A DNA stretch of 64,000 bases from Thalassotalea agarivorans. GTDB taxonomy: Bacteria > Pseudomonadota > Gammaproteobacteria > Enterobacterales > Alteromonadaceae. The notes below the pieces were generated by a model that was not told the origin of the DNA, did no database searches, and saw nothing but the letters and a program-made list of their open reading frames with translations. Below are positions 17,066 through 27,208 of this stretch, in pieces. Within the stretch, counting starts at the first letter, position 1. Every line of letters starts with the position of its first letter. The position numbers and the translations under genes were made by a program. Location: the NCBI RefSeq assembly GCF_030295955.1, contig NZ_AP027363.1:1984001-2048000 (forward strand), given 5' to 3'.

Positions 17066-17465
17066 GGCTTAAAGCTCCTAATATGGTTTCAGGTATAGCG
17101 CAAGGCTTCGATGTAGCTAAGTTAACACTTGCAATCTTAAATCTTGCTTTACATAAAACTTTTTCTTGTTCATTAACGATATGTTGCTCGAAAACCAGAC
17201 TCGCCCTTTTTTGTTCTATTACAGTTGAATACACCGTAAGCGAGTCATCTAACTTAGCCGAGGCTAAATTGTCCATTTCCACCTTTCTGACAACAAAGCC
17301 TAAGTTTTGTTCTAAAAAAGTTGACTGTGAAATACCTAATTGACGCAAATATTCGGTTCGAGCACGTTCAAAGAACTTTAGGTAATTTGCATAATAAACA
17401 ATACCACCGGCATCAGTGTCTTCGTAGTAAACGCGTATCGGAAATGTAGTCGTCGAGCTGGACAT
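17055..17465 (-). CDS. ybgC: Tol-Pal associated acyl-CoA thioesterase YbgC
   Basis: 136-residue hotdog-fold thioesterase. The [25 protein letters not shown] segment near residues 13-38 is the 4-hydroxybenzoyl-CoA thioesterase signature with the catalytic aspartate in DTDAGG. It is the first gene of the tol-pal cluster. Its role is linked to phospholipid acyl-CoA metabolism in E. coli, though the physiological substrate is not settled. Confidence 0.95.
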   Translation of the reverse strand: MSSSTTTFPIRVYYEDTDAGGIVYYANYLKFFERARTEYLRQLGISQSTFLEQNLGFVVRKVEMDNLASAKLDDSLTVYSTVIEQKRASLVFEQHIVNEQEKVLCKARFKIASVNLATSKPCAIPETILGALSRAR

Positions 17466-17663
17466 TATTATATTTGTAGTTAGACATTAAATCTCGCCTA
17501 TCATAATAGAATTCGCGCTGTTTAAACAAGCTTTAAATGTTAAAACTACAAAATTTTTCGTATTAAAACTGTAATTTTTATTTGAATATTTATTCTAACT
17601 ATTCAAACTTTCATTCAATCATATTTTCGCATTAGAAAAACTAATGTAAAAAGGAAATTTATT

Positions 17664-17884
17664 TTGCTTGTCCGATGAGTAAAACGGCTTTAATATGCGC
17701 GCCGGCTCAAAGGTTAGCGCTTTTAAAAAACTGATTTCTGAACTTTTTATCAATTAGTTTTATGAGCCGCCGATTAAAGTGTAAATTTCTTTAATCTCTC
17801 TGACATATTCCCTGGAATTTATTAACTTCCTTCTATCAACTTGGTTTATGAGTTGGCCCCTATCCTTGATAGGGGCTTTTTTTT
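17664..17884 (+). ncRNA. Candidate small RNA ending at a strong terminator
   Basis: A strong plus-strand terminator at 17856-17884 has no plus-strand gene before it; both neighbours are on the minus strand. The preceding sequence contains a possible long-range stem CGGCTCA/TGAGCCG (17703-17709 and 17763-17769). The 5' end is only estimated: a TTGCTT at 17664 and TTTAATAT near 17689 are weak promoter-like elements with too long a spacing. I do not recognise an RNA family. Confidence 0.35.
17856..17884 (+). terminator. Plus-strand terminator without an upstream gene
   Basis: GCCCCTATC/GATAGGGGC perfect 9-bp stem, 3-nt loop, then at least eight T. The T run exists only on the plus strand, so it terminates rightward transcription although no rightward gene is present. 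Confidence 0.88.
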
Positions 17885-17887
17885 GCC

Positions 17888-17918
17888 AAAAAAAAGGGTC
17901 AGAACACGTTCTGACCCC
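17888..17918 (-). terminator. Terminator of ruvB formed by a repeated palindrome
   Basis: The palindrome GGGTCAGAAC/GTTCTGACCC (17896-17917) is followed on the minus strand by eight T, about 40 bp past the ruvB stop. Almost the same palindrome occurs at 23945-23976. Confidence 0.85.
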
Positions 17919-17957
17919 CAAATATTAAGTTAAGCCCTTTAATATCTCGTCTAGATT

Positions 17958-18962
17958 TTAGTCCGCTCTATTTAAACCAAAGTGTTTAAAGGCGAGATCG
18001 GTTGCAATTCGGCCACGAGGCGTACGTTGTAAAAAGCCTTGTTGTATTAAAAACGGTTCTAATACATCTTCTATCGTTTCTCTTTCTTCTCCAATAGCAG
18101 CAGCCAAGTTATCGAGACCAACAGGACCGCCCATAAATTTTTCAATGATGGCTAACAACAATTTGCGGTCCATAATATCGAAGCCTTCGTTGTCTACTTC
18201 AAGCATATTCAACGCTTCAGACGCCGTTGATTGGTTTACCTTTCCATCTGTTTTAACATCGGCGTAGTCACGAACACGCCTAAGTAGTCTATTAGCTATT
18301 CTTGGTGTACCTCTAGAGCGACGCGCTACTTCAAATGACCCTTGTTCATCTATCGACAAATTAAGAAAATGCGCAGATCGAGAAACGATATCTGTTAAGT
18401 CTTTCGTTTTATAAAATTCTAATCGTTGTACAATGCCAAACCTGTCTCTAAGTGGTGACGTTAACGCACCGGCTCTAGTGGTAGCGCCTATCAAAGTAAA
18501 CGGTGGCAAATCTAACTTTATCGAACGCGCAGCGGGCCCTTCACCAATCATAATATCAAGCTGGTAATCTTCCATCGCCGGGTATAGCACTTCCTCAACC
18601 ATAGGGCTAAGGCGATGAATTTCGTCAACAAAAAGAACGTCATTTTCTTCTAAATTTGTTAATAGTGCAGCTAAGTCTCCTGCCTTTTCTAATACAGGAC
18701 CTGAGGTAGTTCTGATATTCACGCCCATTTCATTTGCGACAATATTAGCAAGCGTTGTTTTACCTAAACCAGGTGGGCCAAAGATAAGTAGATGATCTAA
18801 CGGCTCACCTCGATTTTTTGCTGCTTGAATGAAAATTTCCATCTGCGCTTTAACATGATCTTGCCCTGTGTAATCTTGCAACAATTTGGGCCTGATCGCG
18901 CGATCAACAGATTCATCTTCTTTTTGTTCAACGGGTTCAATCAATCGATCCGCTTCAATCAT
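17958..18962 (-). CDS. ruvB: Holliday junction helicase motor RuvB
   Basis: 334-residue AAA+ ATPase that drives branch migration with RuvA. Walker [10 protein letters not shown] at residues 62-70, Walker [10 protein letters not shown] near 110-118, sensor region [18 protein letters not shown] and a C-terminal winged-helix region ([18 protein letters not shown]) are all present. It follows ruvA by 10 bp in a two-gene operon. Confidence 0.97.
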   Translation of the reverse strand: MIEADRLIEPVEQKEDESVDRAIRPKLLQDYTGQDHVKAQMEIFIQAAKNRGEPLDHLLIFGPPGLGKTTLANIVANEMGVNIRTTSGPVLEKAGDLAALLTNLEENDVLFVDEIHRLSPMVEEVLYPAMEDYQLDIMIGEGPAARSIKLDLPPFTLIGATTRAGALTSPLRDRFGIVQRLEFYKTKDLTDIVSRSAHFLNLSIDEQGSFEVARRSRGTPRIANRLLRRVRDYADVKTDGKVNQSTASEALNMLEVDNEGFDIMDRKLLLAIIEKFMGGPVGLDNLAAAIGEERETIEDVLEPFLIQQGFLQRTPRGRIATDLAFKHFGLNRAD

Positions 18963-18972
18963 TATTCTTTCC

Positions 18973-19590
18973 TTACAGCATCGCTTTTAAGGCTAGTCGA
19001 ATGATATCTTCACTCGACATGTCATTTTGATAAACCGATTTAACCGCTTTATCGGCCTGACCTTGAGTATATCCTAACGACACAAGCGCGTTAATAGCGT
19101 CGCCTTTTTCGTCGTTTACAAAGGTATTTTCTATTGGATTAAGTATAGGTGTGGCATCCGTCGCAGGCGTACTTGATTCACTATGCCAGTCTTTTAATCT
19201 GTCTCGCATCTCTACCAATAAACGCTCGGCTGTTTTTTTACCTACACCAGGAATTTTTACAATGGTAGATACATCGTCATGTGCAACACAGGAAACAAAC
19301 TGATCAGCAGACATACTGGAAAGAATAGCTAATGCTAACTTGGGCCCTACTCCATTGACTTTAATTAATAAACGAAACAACCTGCGCTCAACTTTATTTG
19401 CAAAGCCGTACAATAGCTGTGCGTCCTCGCGCACCACAAAATGTGTATATATAGTTGTTTCTTGTTCTAATTCAGGCAGCGCATAAATACTGGTCATCGG
19501 CATAGTAACTTCATAGCCAATACCGTGGCATTCAATTAAGATTTCAGGCGCTGTTTTTTCGATTAATAGTCCACGCAAGCGTCCAATCAC
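18973..19590 (-). CDS. ruvA: Holliday junction binding protein RuvA
   Basis: 205-residue tetrameric junction-binding protein. OB-fold N-terminal domain ([12 protein letters not shown] to about residue 64), helix-hairpin-helix motifs [16 protein letters not shown] and [16 protein letters not shown] at about 72-125, and a C-terminal domain III ending RLALKAML that contacts RuvB. A LexA-like site lies about 45-60 bp upstream, as for ruvAB of E. coli. Confidence 0.97.
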   Translation of the reverse strand: MIGRLRGLLIEKTAPEILIECHGIGYEVTMPMTSIYALPELEQETTIYTHFVVREDAQLLYGFANKVERRLFRLLIKVNGVGPKLALAILSSMSADQFVSCVAHDDVSTIVKIPGVGKKTAERLLVEMRDRLKDWHSESSTPATDATPILNPIENTFVNDEKGDAINALVSLGYTQGQADKAVKSVYQNDMSSEDIIRLALKAML

Positions 19591-19631
19591 AACGAAATTT
19601 CTCGGTTATTATTATCTGTCAATTAGATTAA

Positions 19632-19651
19632 CACTATATATTTATACAGTA
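19632..19651 (-). promoter_or_regulatory. Probable LexA box upstream of ruvA
   Basis: On the minus strand CTGTATAAATATATAG fits CTGT-N8-ACAG except for one base in the second half-site. Its position upstream of ruvAB suits SOS control. It is weaker than the imuA box. Confidence 0.6.
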
Positions 19652-19654
19652 AAG

Positions 19655-20182
19655 TTATACCAACCGACCACGAACTGTTTTTGAAGCACTGCCACCTAAT
19701 TGAGATAAAGTGTCCATAGAATGGGCATGACACAAAGCAACAGCTAACGCATCGGCCGCATCCGCCTGCGGCGTGCCTGGAAGTTTAAGTAAGGAACGCA
19801 CCATATGTTGCACTTGCACTTTATCTGCGCCACCTGTGCCCACTACGGATTGTTTGATTTGACGCGCGGAATATTCGGCCAATGACAAGCCTGCCTGCGT
19901 TGCTGCCACAATAGCAGCGCCTCGCGCTTGACCTAATTTAAGCGCCGAATCTGGGTTTTTCGCCATAAACACTTGCTCTATCGCAAACAACGTAGGCTTG
20001 TATTGAATGATAAGTTCACTAACACCGGCGAAAATAGTTTGAAGGCGATTGCCTAAATCTTCCCCTTGTGAGGTCGCTTTAATACAACCACTGGAAATAT
20101 AGCTAAGTTTTTTACCTGACTTACTGATGATGCCGTAACCTGTGATACGGGAACCGGGATCAATCCCTAAAATGATATCCAT
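19655..20182 (-). CDS. ruvC: Holliday junction resolvase RuvC
   Basis: 175-residue endonuclease that cuts Holliday junctions symmetrically. Acidic active-site positions are visible in [13 protein letters not shown] (D8), [14 protein letters not shown] (E69) and the C-terminal [13 protein letters not shown] block. It is separated from ruvA by 64 bp including the LexA-like site, so ruvC and ruvAB may be separate transcripts. Confidence 0.96.
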   Translation of the reverse strand: MDIILGIDPGSRITGYGIISKSGKKLSYISSGCIKATSQGEDLGNRLQTIFAGVSELIIQYKPTLFAIEQVFMAKNPDSALKLGQARGAAIVAATQAGLSLAEYSARQIKQSVVGTGGADKVQVQHMVRSLLKLPGTPQADAADALAVALCHAHSMDTLSQLGGSASKTVRGRLV

Positions 20183-20242
20183 CTAATAACCAAACTGCTT
20201 ATTCTGCTTTTAATCATACGCGCTAGCATTTGTTGTGCAAAC

Positions 20243-20271
20243 AAAAAAGCGAGCACTTGGCTCGCTTTTTT
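20243..20271 (-). terminator. Terminator of aspS
   Basis: GCGAGC/GCTCGC stem with a 5-nt loop between A6 and T6 runs, about 15 bp after the aspS stop. The symmetry makes it functional in either direction. Confidence 0.85.
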
Positions 20272-20285
20272 ATTCACTTATCGCA

Positions 20286-22049
20286 TTATTTTTCTTTAGG
20301 TAGTTTAGCAATACCTAATTCAACTAATTGCGCTTCATTGGCCTGCCCTGGTGCATTAGTTAATGGACAAGCCGCCGTTGTTGTTTTTGGAAATGCCATT
20401 ACGTCACGGATTGAACTCGCACCTGTCATCAACATAACAAGACGGTCTAAACCAAACGCTAAACCTGCGTGCGGTGGCGCACCGTACTGCAGTGCATCTA
20501 ATAAGAAGCCAAACTTTTCTTGTGCTTCTTCGTCAGAAATACCTAGGATTCTAAATACCGCTGATTGCATTGGCTTGTCGTGGATACGCACTGAACCACC
20601 GCCTAATTCACAACCGTTTAACACCATGTCGTATGCGTCAGAAAGCGCGCCAATAGGATTAGCTTCTAATTCCTCAGGCGTTGCATTGCTTGGCGCTGTA
20701 AACGGGTGATGTAGTGCGTGCATATGACCATCAACTTCTTCAAACATCGGGAAGTCAACCACCCAAAGTGGTTTCCACTCGTCGCTAGTAATACCTAAAT
20801 CTTCACCTAACTTAAGGCGAAGCGCGCCCAATGCTTCACTAACCGTTGTATACGTATCTGCGCCAAAGAAGATAATGTCGCCTGTCTTGGCATTTGTTCT
20901 TTCAAGTAATGCAGCTACTGCTTCTTCTGATAAGAACTTCAAGATTGGCGACTGCAAGCCTTCAAGGCCAGCATCGATATCATTAACCTTCAACCAAGGC
21001 ATACCTTTGGCACCATAAATACCAACGAACTTGGTTAGGTCATCGATATTCTTACGCGAGAAGCTCGCGGCGCCGTTTGGCACACAGATAACCGCTACGC
21101 GACCATTGTCGTCATTAGCCGGACCTGAGAAAACTTTAAACTCTACATCTTTTAGAATGTCAGCAACATCGACGATTTCTAATGGGTTACGTAAGTCAGG
21201 TTTGTCTGAACCGAAGCGACGCATTGCCTCTGCATATGGCATGCGTGGAAACTCGCCCAAATCAACATCTAACAATTCAATGAACAATTCACGAATCATT
21301 TTTTCGGTAACAGCCATTACTTGATCAGCTGTCATGAATGACGTTTCGATATCAATCTGCGTGAATTCTGGTTGTCTGTCTGCTCGTAAATCTTCATCGC
21401 GGAAACATTTAACGATTTGGTAGTAACGCTCCATACCCGACATCATCAATAATTGTTTAAACAATTGCGGAGATTGTGGCAAAGCAAAAAAGTTGCCTTT
21501 ATGTGTTCTGCTAGGTACCAAATAGTCACGCGCGCCTTCTGGTGTCGCGGCCGTTAATATTGGGGTTTCGATATCAAGGAAACCTTGACCTTCAAGTGAC
21601 TTGCGTACAGCCGCTGTTACTTTCGCACGGAACTTTAAACGCTCAGACATCTCTGGACGACGTAAATCTAAATAGCGATAACGTAGGCGTTGTTCTTCCG
21701 AGTTTTCTTGGTTGAAATCTAACGGAAGTGGCGCTGACTTGTTGAGAATGTTTAACGACAAGCCTAATACTTCAATACCGCCAGTTGCCATATCTTTATT
21801 AACTTGGCCTTCAGGGCGAGGACGCACTTTACCTGTGATTTGAACACAGAACTCATTGCGCAAAGTATTCGCTTTTTCAAGCACGTCTGGTAAATCAGGA
21901 TCGAAAACAACTTGCACGATACCTTCTCTATCTCTTACATCTAAAAAGATAACCGCACCTAGGTCGCGGCGTTTGTTTACCCAGCCACAAAGAGTAACTT
22001 CTTGTCCAATGTGAGATTCGTTCACCTCACCACAATAAAGACTACGCAT
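20286..22049 (-). CDS. aspS: Aspartyl-tRNA synthetase
   Basis: 587-residue class IIb aminoacyl-tRNA synthetase that charges tRNA-Asp. N-terminal OB-fold anticodon domain (about 1-110, [21 protein letters not shown]). Class II motif 2 is [16 protein letters not shown] (about 218-233) and motif 3 is [12 protein letters not shown] near the C-terminus. A bacterial-type insertion (GAD domain) lies between motifs 2 and 3, matching the bacterial length. Confidence 0.97.
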   Translation of the reverse strand: MRSLYCGEVNESHIGQEVTLCGWVNKRRDLGAVIFLDVRDREGIVQVVFDPDLPDVLEKANTLRNEFCVQITGKVRPRPEGQVNKDMATGGIEVLGLSLNILNKSAPLPLDFNQENSEEQRLRYRYLDLRRPEMSERLKFRAKVTAAVRKSLEGQGFLDIETPILTAATPEGARDYLVPSRTHKGNFFALPQSPQLFKQLLMMSGMERYYQIVKCFRDEDLRADRQPEFTQIDIETSFMTADQVMAVTEKMIRELFIELLDVDLGEFPRMPYAEAMRRFGSDKPDLRNPLEIVDVADILKDVEFKVFSGPANDDNGRVAVICVPNGAASFSRKNIDDLTKFVGIYGAKGMPWLKVNDIDAGLEGLQSPILKFLSEEAVAALLERTNAKTGDIIFFGADTYTTVSEALGALRLKLGEDLGITSDEWKPLWVVDFPMFEEVDGHMHALHHPFTAPSNATPEELEANPIGALSDAYDMVLNGCELGGGSVRIHDKPMQSAVFRILGISDEEAQEKFGFLLDALQYGAPPHAGLAFGLDRLVMLMTGASSIRDVMAFPKTTTAACPLTNAPGQANEAQLVELGIAKLPKEK

Positions 22050-22224
22050 GAATCAATTGCCTTTAACTATTATAGTTCGCGCCTTGATGACGCCTGAAAA
22101 ATGGGCCGTATTATAGCCGTTATAAAACCTCAAAGCTACACTGAAGCTAGTTTAAACTTTACATTTTTTTCAATGGCATAATGGTTTAAAATATAGGGGT
22201 TTTAAGCAAGTTACGTGATCATTT

Positions 22225-22959
22225 ATGAGCAATGACAACACCGACATAATTTATTCTGCACAACACTCAAAAGTGAAAGACTTCACCTTTGATGCGCAAG
22301 TAGTAGAAGTATTTCCTGATATGATCTCGCGGTCAGTACCAGGCTATGCGACCATTGTCGATACGATTGGCCGACTAAGCAAAAAGTACGTACAGGATAA
22401 TACCAGGGTATATGACTTGGGCTGTTCATTGGGCGCGGCGACACTTGCCATGCGCAGAGCAGTTACAGCAACCGGTTGTGAAATTATCGGTGTCGATAAC
22501 TCCCCTGCAATGGTTGAACGTTGTAAAATGCACGTCAATGCCTTTCGCGGTCAAACACCTGTCACCATAGTTGAAGCTGACATTCAAGAAACCCCTATTG
22601 AAAATGCCTCTATGGTTGTGCTGAATTTCACGATGCAATTCATCGCAGCGGAACAAAGAGCTGCGCTGATCAACAAAATATACCAAGGGCTAGTGCCTGG
22701 TGGCATATTGCTTATTTCAGAGAAAGTCGTTAGCGAAGATGCAACCTGTAACGAATTGCTTATCGACCTACATCACGACTTTAAACGTGCTAATGGCTAT
22801 AGCGAATTAGAAATAGCACAAAAGCGCACTGCTCTTGAAAATGTTATGCGACCAGATAGCGTTGAAACTCAACATACGCGTCTAAAAGAGGCTGGTTTTG
22901 CACACTCAACCACTTGGTTTCAATGTTTTAACTTTTTATCCATCATTGCCGTTAAATAA
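22225..22959 (+). CDS. cmoA: Carboxy-SAM synthase CmoA
   Basis: 244-residue methyltransferase-fold enzyme that converts SAM and prephenate to carboxy-SAM, the donor used by CmoB to make the wobble base cmo5U34 in tRNA. The SAM-binding glycine motif [15 protein letters not shown] lies at about 62-76 and the [23 protein letters not shown]-terminal block is typical. It is two bases before cmoB. Confidence 0.96.
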   Translation: MSNDNTDIIYSAQHSKVKDFTFDAQVVEVFPDMISRSVPGYATIVDTIGRLSKKYVQDNTRVYDLGCSLGAATLAMRRAVTATGCEIIGVDNSPAMVERCKMHVNAFRGQTPVTIVEADIQETPIENASMVVLNFTMQFIAAEQRAALINKIYQGLVPGGILLISEKVVSEDATCNELLIDLHHDFKRANGYSELEIAQKRTALENVMRPDSVETQHTRLKEAGFAHSTTWFQCFNFLSIIAVK

Positions 22960-22961
22960 CT

Positions 22962-23924
22962 ATGTCATTTAATTCATTTTATAAATCGATAGCCACTAAT
23001 CGTTTATCACACTGGCTAAACACTCTGCCGGCGCAATTAACCGATTGGCAGCAAAACCAGCTGCATGGCGAATATGCTGCTTGGCAAAAAACACTCGATG
23101 CGTTGCCAAAGACCTCTCCTAGTTCTGTTTCGCTAGCTGAGGGCGTTTATGTTGGCGAAAAAGCTGATATAGCGGAAGGTGAATACAAGCGTTTAGAAGC
23201 GTTATTAAAGAAGTTCAAGCCATGGCGCAAAGGTCCATATCACATCCATGGACTGCATGTTGATACAGAATGGCGTTCGGACTTTAAGTGGGATCGACTG
23301 GTACCGCATATTTCAGATCTAAAAAACAGATATGTGCTAGATATCGGCTGTGGCAGTGGTTATCACTTATGGCGTATGCGTGGTGCCGGCGCAAAATTCG
23401 TGGTTGGTGTCGACCCAACTCAGCTCTTTTTAGCACAATTTAAAGCAGTTCAACACTTTATCGGCGATGATAGCGTAAATTTACTACCGCTCGGTATTGA
23501 ACAACTTCCAGAGTTAAATGCTTTTGATACCGTTTTTTCTATGGGCGTGTTGTATCACAGACGCTCGCCAATCGACTTTTTATACCAGCTTAAGTCACAG
23601 TTGGTTAAAGGTGGCGAGCTCGTGTTAGAAACGCTGATAGTAGACGGCGATGAAAATACCGTACTTGTACCCGGTGAGCGTTATGCCAAGATGAGAAACG
23701 TCTGGTTTATCCCGAGCGGCGCAGCAATGTGTGCTTGGATGGAACGATGCGGCTTTAAAAACGTGCGCATGGTAAATACAGACATCACCCAGTTTGAAGA
23801 ACAACGAAAAACCGATTGGATAGATACTGAATCCTTGTCAGATTTCCTCGATCCTAATGACCCTAGCAAAACAATCGAAGGATACCCTGCACCAAAACGT
23901 GCTATTTTCATTGCAAATAAGTAA
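22962..23924 (+). CDS. cmoB: tRNA U34 carboxymethyltransferase CmoB
   Basis: 320-residue tRNA-modifying enzyme that transfers the carboxymethyl group from carboxy-SAM to 5-hydroxyuridine at the wobble position. The Rossmann motif [15 protein letters not shown] is at about 126-140, and the preceding [24 protein letters not shown] block is a CmoB signature. It forms an operon with cmoA, as in other gammaproteobacteria. Confidence 0.96.
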   Translation: MSFNSFYKSIATNRLSHWLNTLPAQLTDWQQNQLHGEYAAWQKTLDALPKTSPSSVSLAEGVYVGEKADIAEGEYKRLEALLKKFKPWRKGPYHIHGLHVDTEWRSDFKWDRLVPHISDLKNRYVLDIGCGSGYHLWRMRGAGAKFVVGVDPTQLFLAQFKAVQHFIGDDSVNLLPLGIEQLPELNAFDTVFSMGVLYHRRSPIDFLYQLKSQLVKGGELVLETLIVDGDENTVLVPGERYAKMRNVWFIPSGAAMCAWMERCGFKNVRMVNTDITQFEEQRKTDWIDTESLSDFLDPNDPSKTIEGYPAPKRAIFIANK

Positions 23925-23944
23925 TTGAATTATTTAATTTTTAC

Positions 23945-23976
23945 ATTTGGGGTCAGAACATGTTCTGACCCCAAAT
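23945..23976. repeat. 32-bp perfect palindrome between convergent genes
   Basis: A perfect palindrome whose centre is GGTCAGAACATGTTCTGACC. It lies between the convergent cmoB and rstB-like genes. There is no T run on either side, so it is not a classical terminator. It is the same element as the ruvB terminator palindrome at 17896-17917, including the following AAATATTA. Confidence 0.92.
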
Positions 23977-23985
23977 ATTAAAAAA

Positions 23986-25275
23986 TTAAAGGCGGTTGAT
24001 GGGCCAACTCATTTCAAACTTAGCGCCGCCAAGCTGCTCGCTATCGTTCACAGCGACAGAGCCCTGGTGCCATTCCAAGATACGGCTAACTATAGCCAAG
24101 CCCAAGCCAAATCCACCCGTTTCTTTATTTCTACTCTTATCGCCTCGCGAAAAGGTATCAAAAATTTGTGGTTTAAATTCATCAGGAACACCGGCGCCAT
24201 TGTCTTCAACCGACAAATGCACTTTATCGCCAAGTTGCGAAACCTGCACTAAGACCTCGCCATTACCGTATTTGATCGCATTAGAGACATAGTTATGTAC
24301 CGCACGCTCAATAAAGTGAGGGTCACAGTACACCATTAGGTTGTCGACATTGGACTGCACTTTGATAGATGCTTCAGTATGGCCATAATTTTCGACGATT
24401 TTAGTCACCACATCGTTAATATTGTTGTCGTCAAATTTCAATTCTGGCACTTCACTTTCAAAACTTGCGTAAAGCAGCATTTCATTAATCAGTTCATCAA
24501 GATCGGTCACATCTTGCGTAATTTGCGCAATATACTTTTTGCATTTTTCTTCGTCTTTGGAAATTTCGAGCATTTGCAAAGCAAACTTAGAACGCGCTAG
24601 AGGCGTCCTTAACTCATGGGCGACAGCGTTAGTGAGTTCTTTTTGCGCTTCAATCAATCGTTTGATCCGAGCAGACATCATATTGAACGATCGCGACATT
24701 GGCGCGACCATACTTGAACTTGCTTTAGGTGCCTTGGTATTAAAATTACCTCGCCCAAACTCCTTGGTCGCGTTTTGCAATCTATCAAGATCGCGAGAAA
24801 GTGGTAATAGCCATACAAAAATAACGACGCCAAACACGGCAAAAATACCAATACGAATATAGGCCTGCTGTCTTGGGCGGGTTGGCATTTTTGCTGGTCC
24901 CATTTCAATCACCAGGTCAGTGCCTTCTAGCACATGAAATAGGCTGACATAATCGCCATTAAAGTAAACATGGCTGCGCTCAGAGGTTAATTGTAAGCGC
25001 TTCTCTTCATCCAGCTCTGCCAATTGAGCAATGTTGATCAGTTGTAAAGGTAATTCATAGCGCGCCCCGGCTTTTTCCACGAGCGAATCCCACTCTACCT
25101 GCGGGTGACGATTAAGATAATCTTCAACCGCCTCCAGCATGGTTTCATAACCGGTGTAGGATTCAATATCCTGCTCTAGAAACTGATTCCACACTTCGTC
25201 AAGTAACCACGAAAAAATCAGGAATATAAGCAGTATGAGTGAATATAAAGAAAAGAAAGAACGCCCTAGCTTCAT
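23986..25275 (-). CDS. rstB: Sensor histidine kinase, RstB-like
   Basis: 429-residue two-component sensor. Membrane helices at about 7-25 and 139-158 bracket a periplasmic domain of about 110 residues. A HAMP domain follows, then the HisKA H-box AVAHELRTPLARSKFALQ (about 216-233), N-box YVSNAIKYG and G-boxes DNGAGVPD and GGFGLGLAIV. Length and layout match E. coli RstB. It lies downstream of its response-regulator gene, separated by 62 bp that include a hairpin. The stimulus is unknown. Confidence 0.85.
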   Translation of the reverse strand: MKLGRSFFSLYSLILLIFLIFSWLLDEVWNQFLEQDIESYTGYETMLEAVEDYLNRHPQVEWDSLVEKAGARYELPLQLINIAQLAELDEEKRLQLTSERSHVYFNGDYVSLFHVLEGTDLVIEMGPAKMPTRPRQQAYIRIGIFAVFGVVIFVWLLPLSRDLDRLQNATKEFGRGNFNTKAPKASSSMVAPMSRSFNMMSARIKRLIEAQKELTNAVAHELRTPLARSKFALQMLEISKDEEKCKKYIAQITQDVTDLDELINEMLLYASFESEVPELKFDDNNINDVVTKIVENYGHTEASIKVQSNVDNLMVYCDPHFIERAVHNYVSNAIKYGNGEVLVQVSQLGDKVHLSVEDNGAGVPDEFKPQIFDTFSRGDKSRNKETGGFGLGLAIVSRILEWHQGSVAVNDSEQLGGAKFEMSWPINRL

Positions 25276-25300
25276 TGTCTAACCTTGTCGAAAAACAAAC

Positions 25301-25330
25301 AAAAAAGGCTGGCATATTGCCAACCTTTTA
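25301..25330 (-). terminator. Hairpin between rstA and rstB genes
   Basis: On the minus strand a GGTTGGC/GCCAGCC-type stem with a short A/T loop is followed by six T. It lies just after the regulator stop and before the kinase start, so it may reduce kinase expression relative to regulator. Confidence 0.65.
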
Positions 25331-25337
25331 ACACCGA

Positions 25338-26054
25338 TTAAGACCATGCATCAGGAACAAACAAATAACCTTGTCCCCAAATCGTCTTGATTCTAAATGG
25401 TGTTTCATTACTGTCATGCAGCTTCTTACGTAGACGAGAAATACGCACATCGACACTGCGATCTAAGCCGTCATACTCGCGCCCGACTACAGCTTTATAG
25501 ATGTAGTCACGGTTTTGCACTTCACCTGCGCGACTAGCCAATAACCACAACAAATCAAACTCTTGGCTAGTTAGGTCAATGACCTCGCCATCTAGTCTGA
25601 CTAAACGAGAGGTTCTGTTAACAAATAGTTTATCAAACACAAGCTCCGCTTTTTCATTACCATCTGTTGGTAGTTCTCCGCGACGCAATAGCGCATTAAC
25701 GCGAGCTAACAATACACGAGGCTCAACCGGCTTAATAACATAGTCATCTGCACCAATTTCTAGTCCTAACACCTGATCAAAGTCTGTACCTTTCGCAGTC
25801 AGCATCAAAATCGGCCCATGAAAATTCGGACGAATTTCCTTACACACGGTAAAACCGTCTTTACCGGGTAACATGATATCTAACAAGATAATATCTGGCG
25901 CGAACGAGTCGATACGCTTTTCAACGGTATCACCACGAAACTCCTGTTTTACATGAAAACCTTCGCTTTCCAAAAAGTCAGTAATTAAATCGGAAAGTTG
26001 ACGATCATCTTCAACTAACAATACTTTTTTTACAGATGATTTATTGTCTGCCAT
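25338..26054 (-). CDS. rstA: OmpR-family response regulator, RstA-like
   Basis: Receiver domain plus winged-helix DNA-binding domain. Receiver residues are visible in VLLVEDDRQLSDLI (paired acidic residues), DIILLDIMLPGKDGF (phosphoacceptor aspartate), LTAKGTDFD and DDYVIKPVEPR (lysine). The C-terminal winged helix includes DRSVDVRISRLRKKL. I place the start at 26054 (MADNKSS, 238 residues) because an AGGAG ribosome site lies 9 bp upstream. An in-frame upstream ATG at 26084 would add 10 unlikely residues. The downstream gene is its probable partner kinase. Confidence 0.88.
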   Translation of the reverse strand: MADNKSSVKKVLLVEDDRQLSDLITDFLESEGFHVKQEFRGDTVEKRIDSFAPDIILLDIMLPGKDGFTVCKEIRPNFHGPILMLTAKGTDFDQVLGLEIGADDYVIKPVEPRVLLARVNALLRRGELPTDGNEKAELVFDKLFVNRTSRLVRLDGEVIDLTSQEFDLLWLLASRAGEVQNRDYIYKAVVGREYDGLDRSVDVRISRLRKKLHDSNETPFRIKTIWGQGYLFVPDAWS

Positions 26055-26358
26055 AACTTTGCTCCTGCGCGTTGCCCTGTGCAACTAATTGTTATTAACT
26101 TGTATTGTAGTGACTAGATTAAACAAGCTACAAACTTTTAACAATAAATATTACAGAGTGTTACGGCAAAATTACGCTTTTTAACATTTGCGTCGATATT
26201 TTCGCCATTTTAAGCAATAAAACATAGAGTTACCCAGCAACGTCTTTCTAGAAAAGGTAACACGATAATCTAGATACTTCTGTGATTGATATATCGTTTT
26301 AACATTTAATTTGATAGCATCCCCGTATCATTGCTTTTCACAAAAATATCTCGATAAC

Positions 26359-27165
26359 ATGAAAATCATCTCTTTTAACATTAATGGGCTGCGCGCTCGT
26401 TTACATCAGCTTCAAGCGCTTATTGATAAGCACAACCCTGACGTTATTGGTTTACAAGAAATCAAAGTACACGATGAAGCGTTCCCCGTTGAAGCCGTCG
26501 AAGCTATGGGCTATCACGTCTATTTTCATGGTCAAAAGGCGCACTATGGCGTAGCCATGCTTTGCAAAAAGCCTGCTGACAAAGTAATAAAAGGTTTTCC
26601 AACCGATTCAGACGAGCACCAAAAGCGTATGATCATGGTTGAAACAACCAATGAACGCGGTGAAAAAGTGACTGTGCTTAACGGTTATTTTCCACAAGGC
26701 GACAATATTGCCCATGAAACCAAGTTTCCTTACAAACGCCAGTTTTATAAAGACCTGATGCAGTATTTAAATGAACATCGCACGCCTGAAGAACACTTAG
26801 TAGTGATGGGTGATATTAATATTTCTCCTGTGGATCTAGATATTGGTATTGGCGAGCCTAATCGCAAACGCTGGCTGAAAACCGGTAAGTGTAGCTTTCA
26901 GCCTGAAGAAAGAGAATGGCTAGATACCCTACTTAATTGGGGGTTAATCGATACATTCCGCAGTTTAACGCCTGAAGCGAGCGAAAAATATTCGTGGTTT
27001 GACTACCGCTCTAGAGGATTTGACGACAATCGCGGGCTGCGCATAGACGTTGTTCTAGCAACTGCCTCGTTAAACGCCTTGTGCATTGAATCAGATATCG
27101 ACTATGAGTTGAGAGGAATAGAAAAGCCATCGGATCATGCGCCAATATGGGCGACATTCAAATAA
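26359..27165 (+). CDS. xthA: Exodeoxyribonuclease III
   Basis: 268-residue endonuclease/exonuclease/phosphatase-family AP endonuclease of base-excision repair, the same length as E. coli XthA when started at [11 protein letters not shown]. Active-site blocks are [20 protein letters not shown] (metal-binding E), [14 protein letters not shown] and [10 protein letters not shown] (catalytic His near the end). An in-frame upstream start at 26311 would add 16 residues unlike the family. Confidence 0.95.
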   Translation: MKIISFNINGLRARLHQLQALIDKHNPDVIGLQEIKVHDEAFPVEAVEAMGYHVYFHGQKAHYGVAMLCKKPADKVIKGFPTDSDEHQKRMIMVETTNERGEKVTVLNGYFPQGDNIAHETKFPYKRQFYKDLMQYLNEHRTPEEHLVVMGDINISPVDLDIGIGEPNRKRWLKTGKCSFQPEEREWLDTLLNWGLIDTFRSLTPEASEKYSWFDYRSRGFDDNRGLRIDVVLATASLNALCIESDIDYELRGIEKPSDHAPIWATFK

Positions 27166-27193
27166 AAAAGAGCGACCTTGTGTCGCTTTTTTT
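27165..27193. terminator. Bidirectional terminator between xthA and mipA
   Basis: GCGAC/GTCGC stem with a 5-nt loop flanked by A and T runs, directly after the xthA stop and about 15 bp beyond the convergent mipA-like gene. Confidence 0.75.
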
Positions 27194-27208
27194 ATGTCTG
27201 ACAACTTG

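Larger units (their letters stand above)
17466..17957. other. Intergenic region between ybgC and ruvB
   Basis: 492 bp, AT-rich, without a supportable protein gene. It holds the ybgC promoter region, a TTTGAATA/TATTCAAA inverted repeat (17581-17607), a candidate plus-strand small RNA with its terminator, and the ruvB terminator on the opposite strand. Confidence 0.7.
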
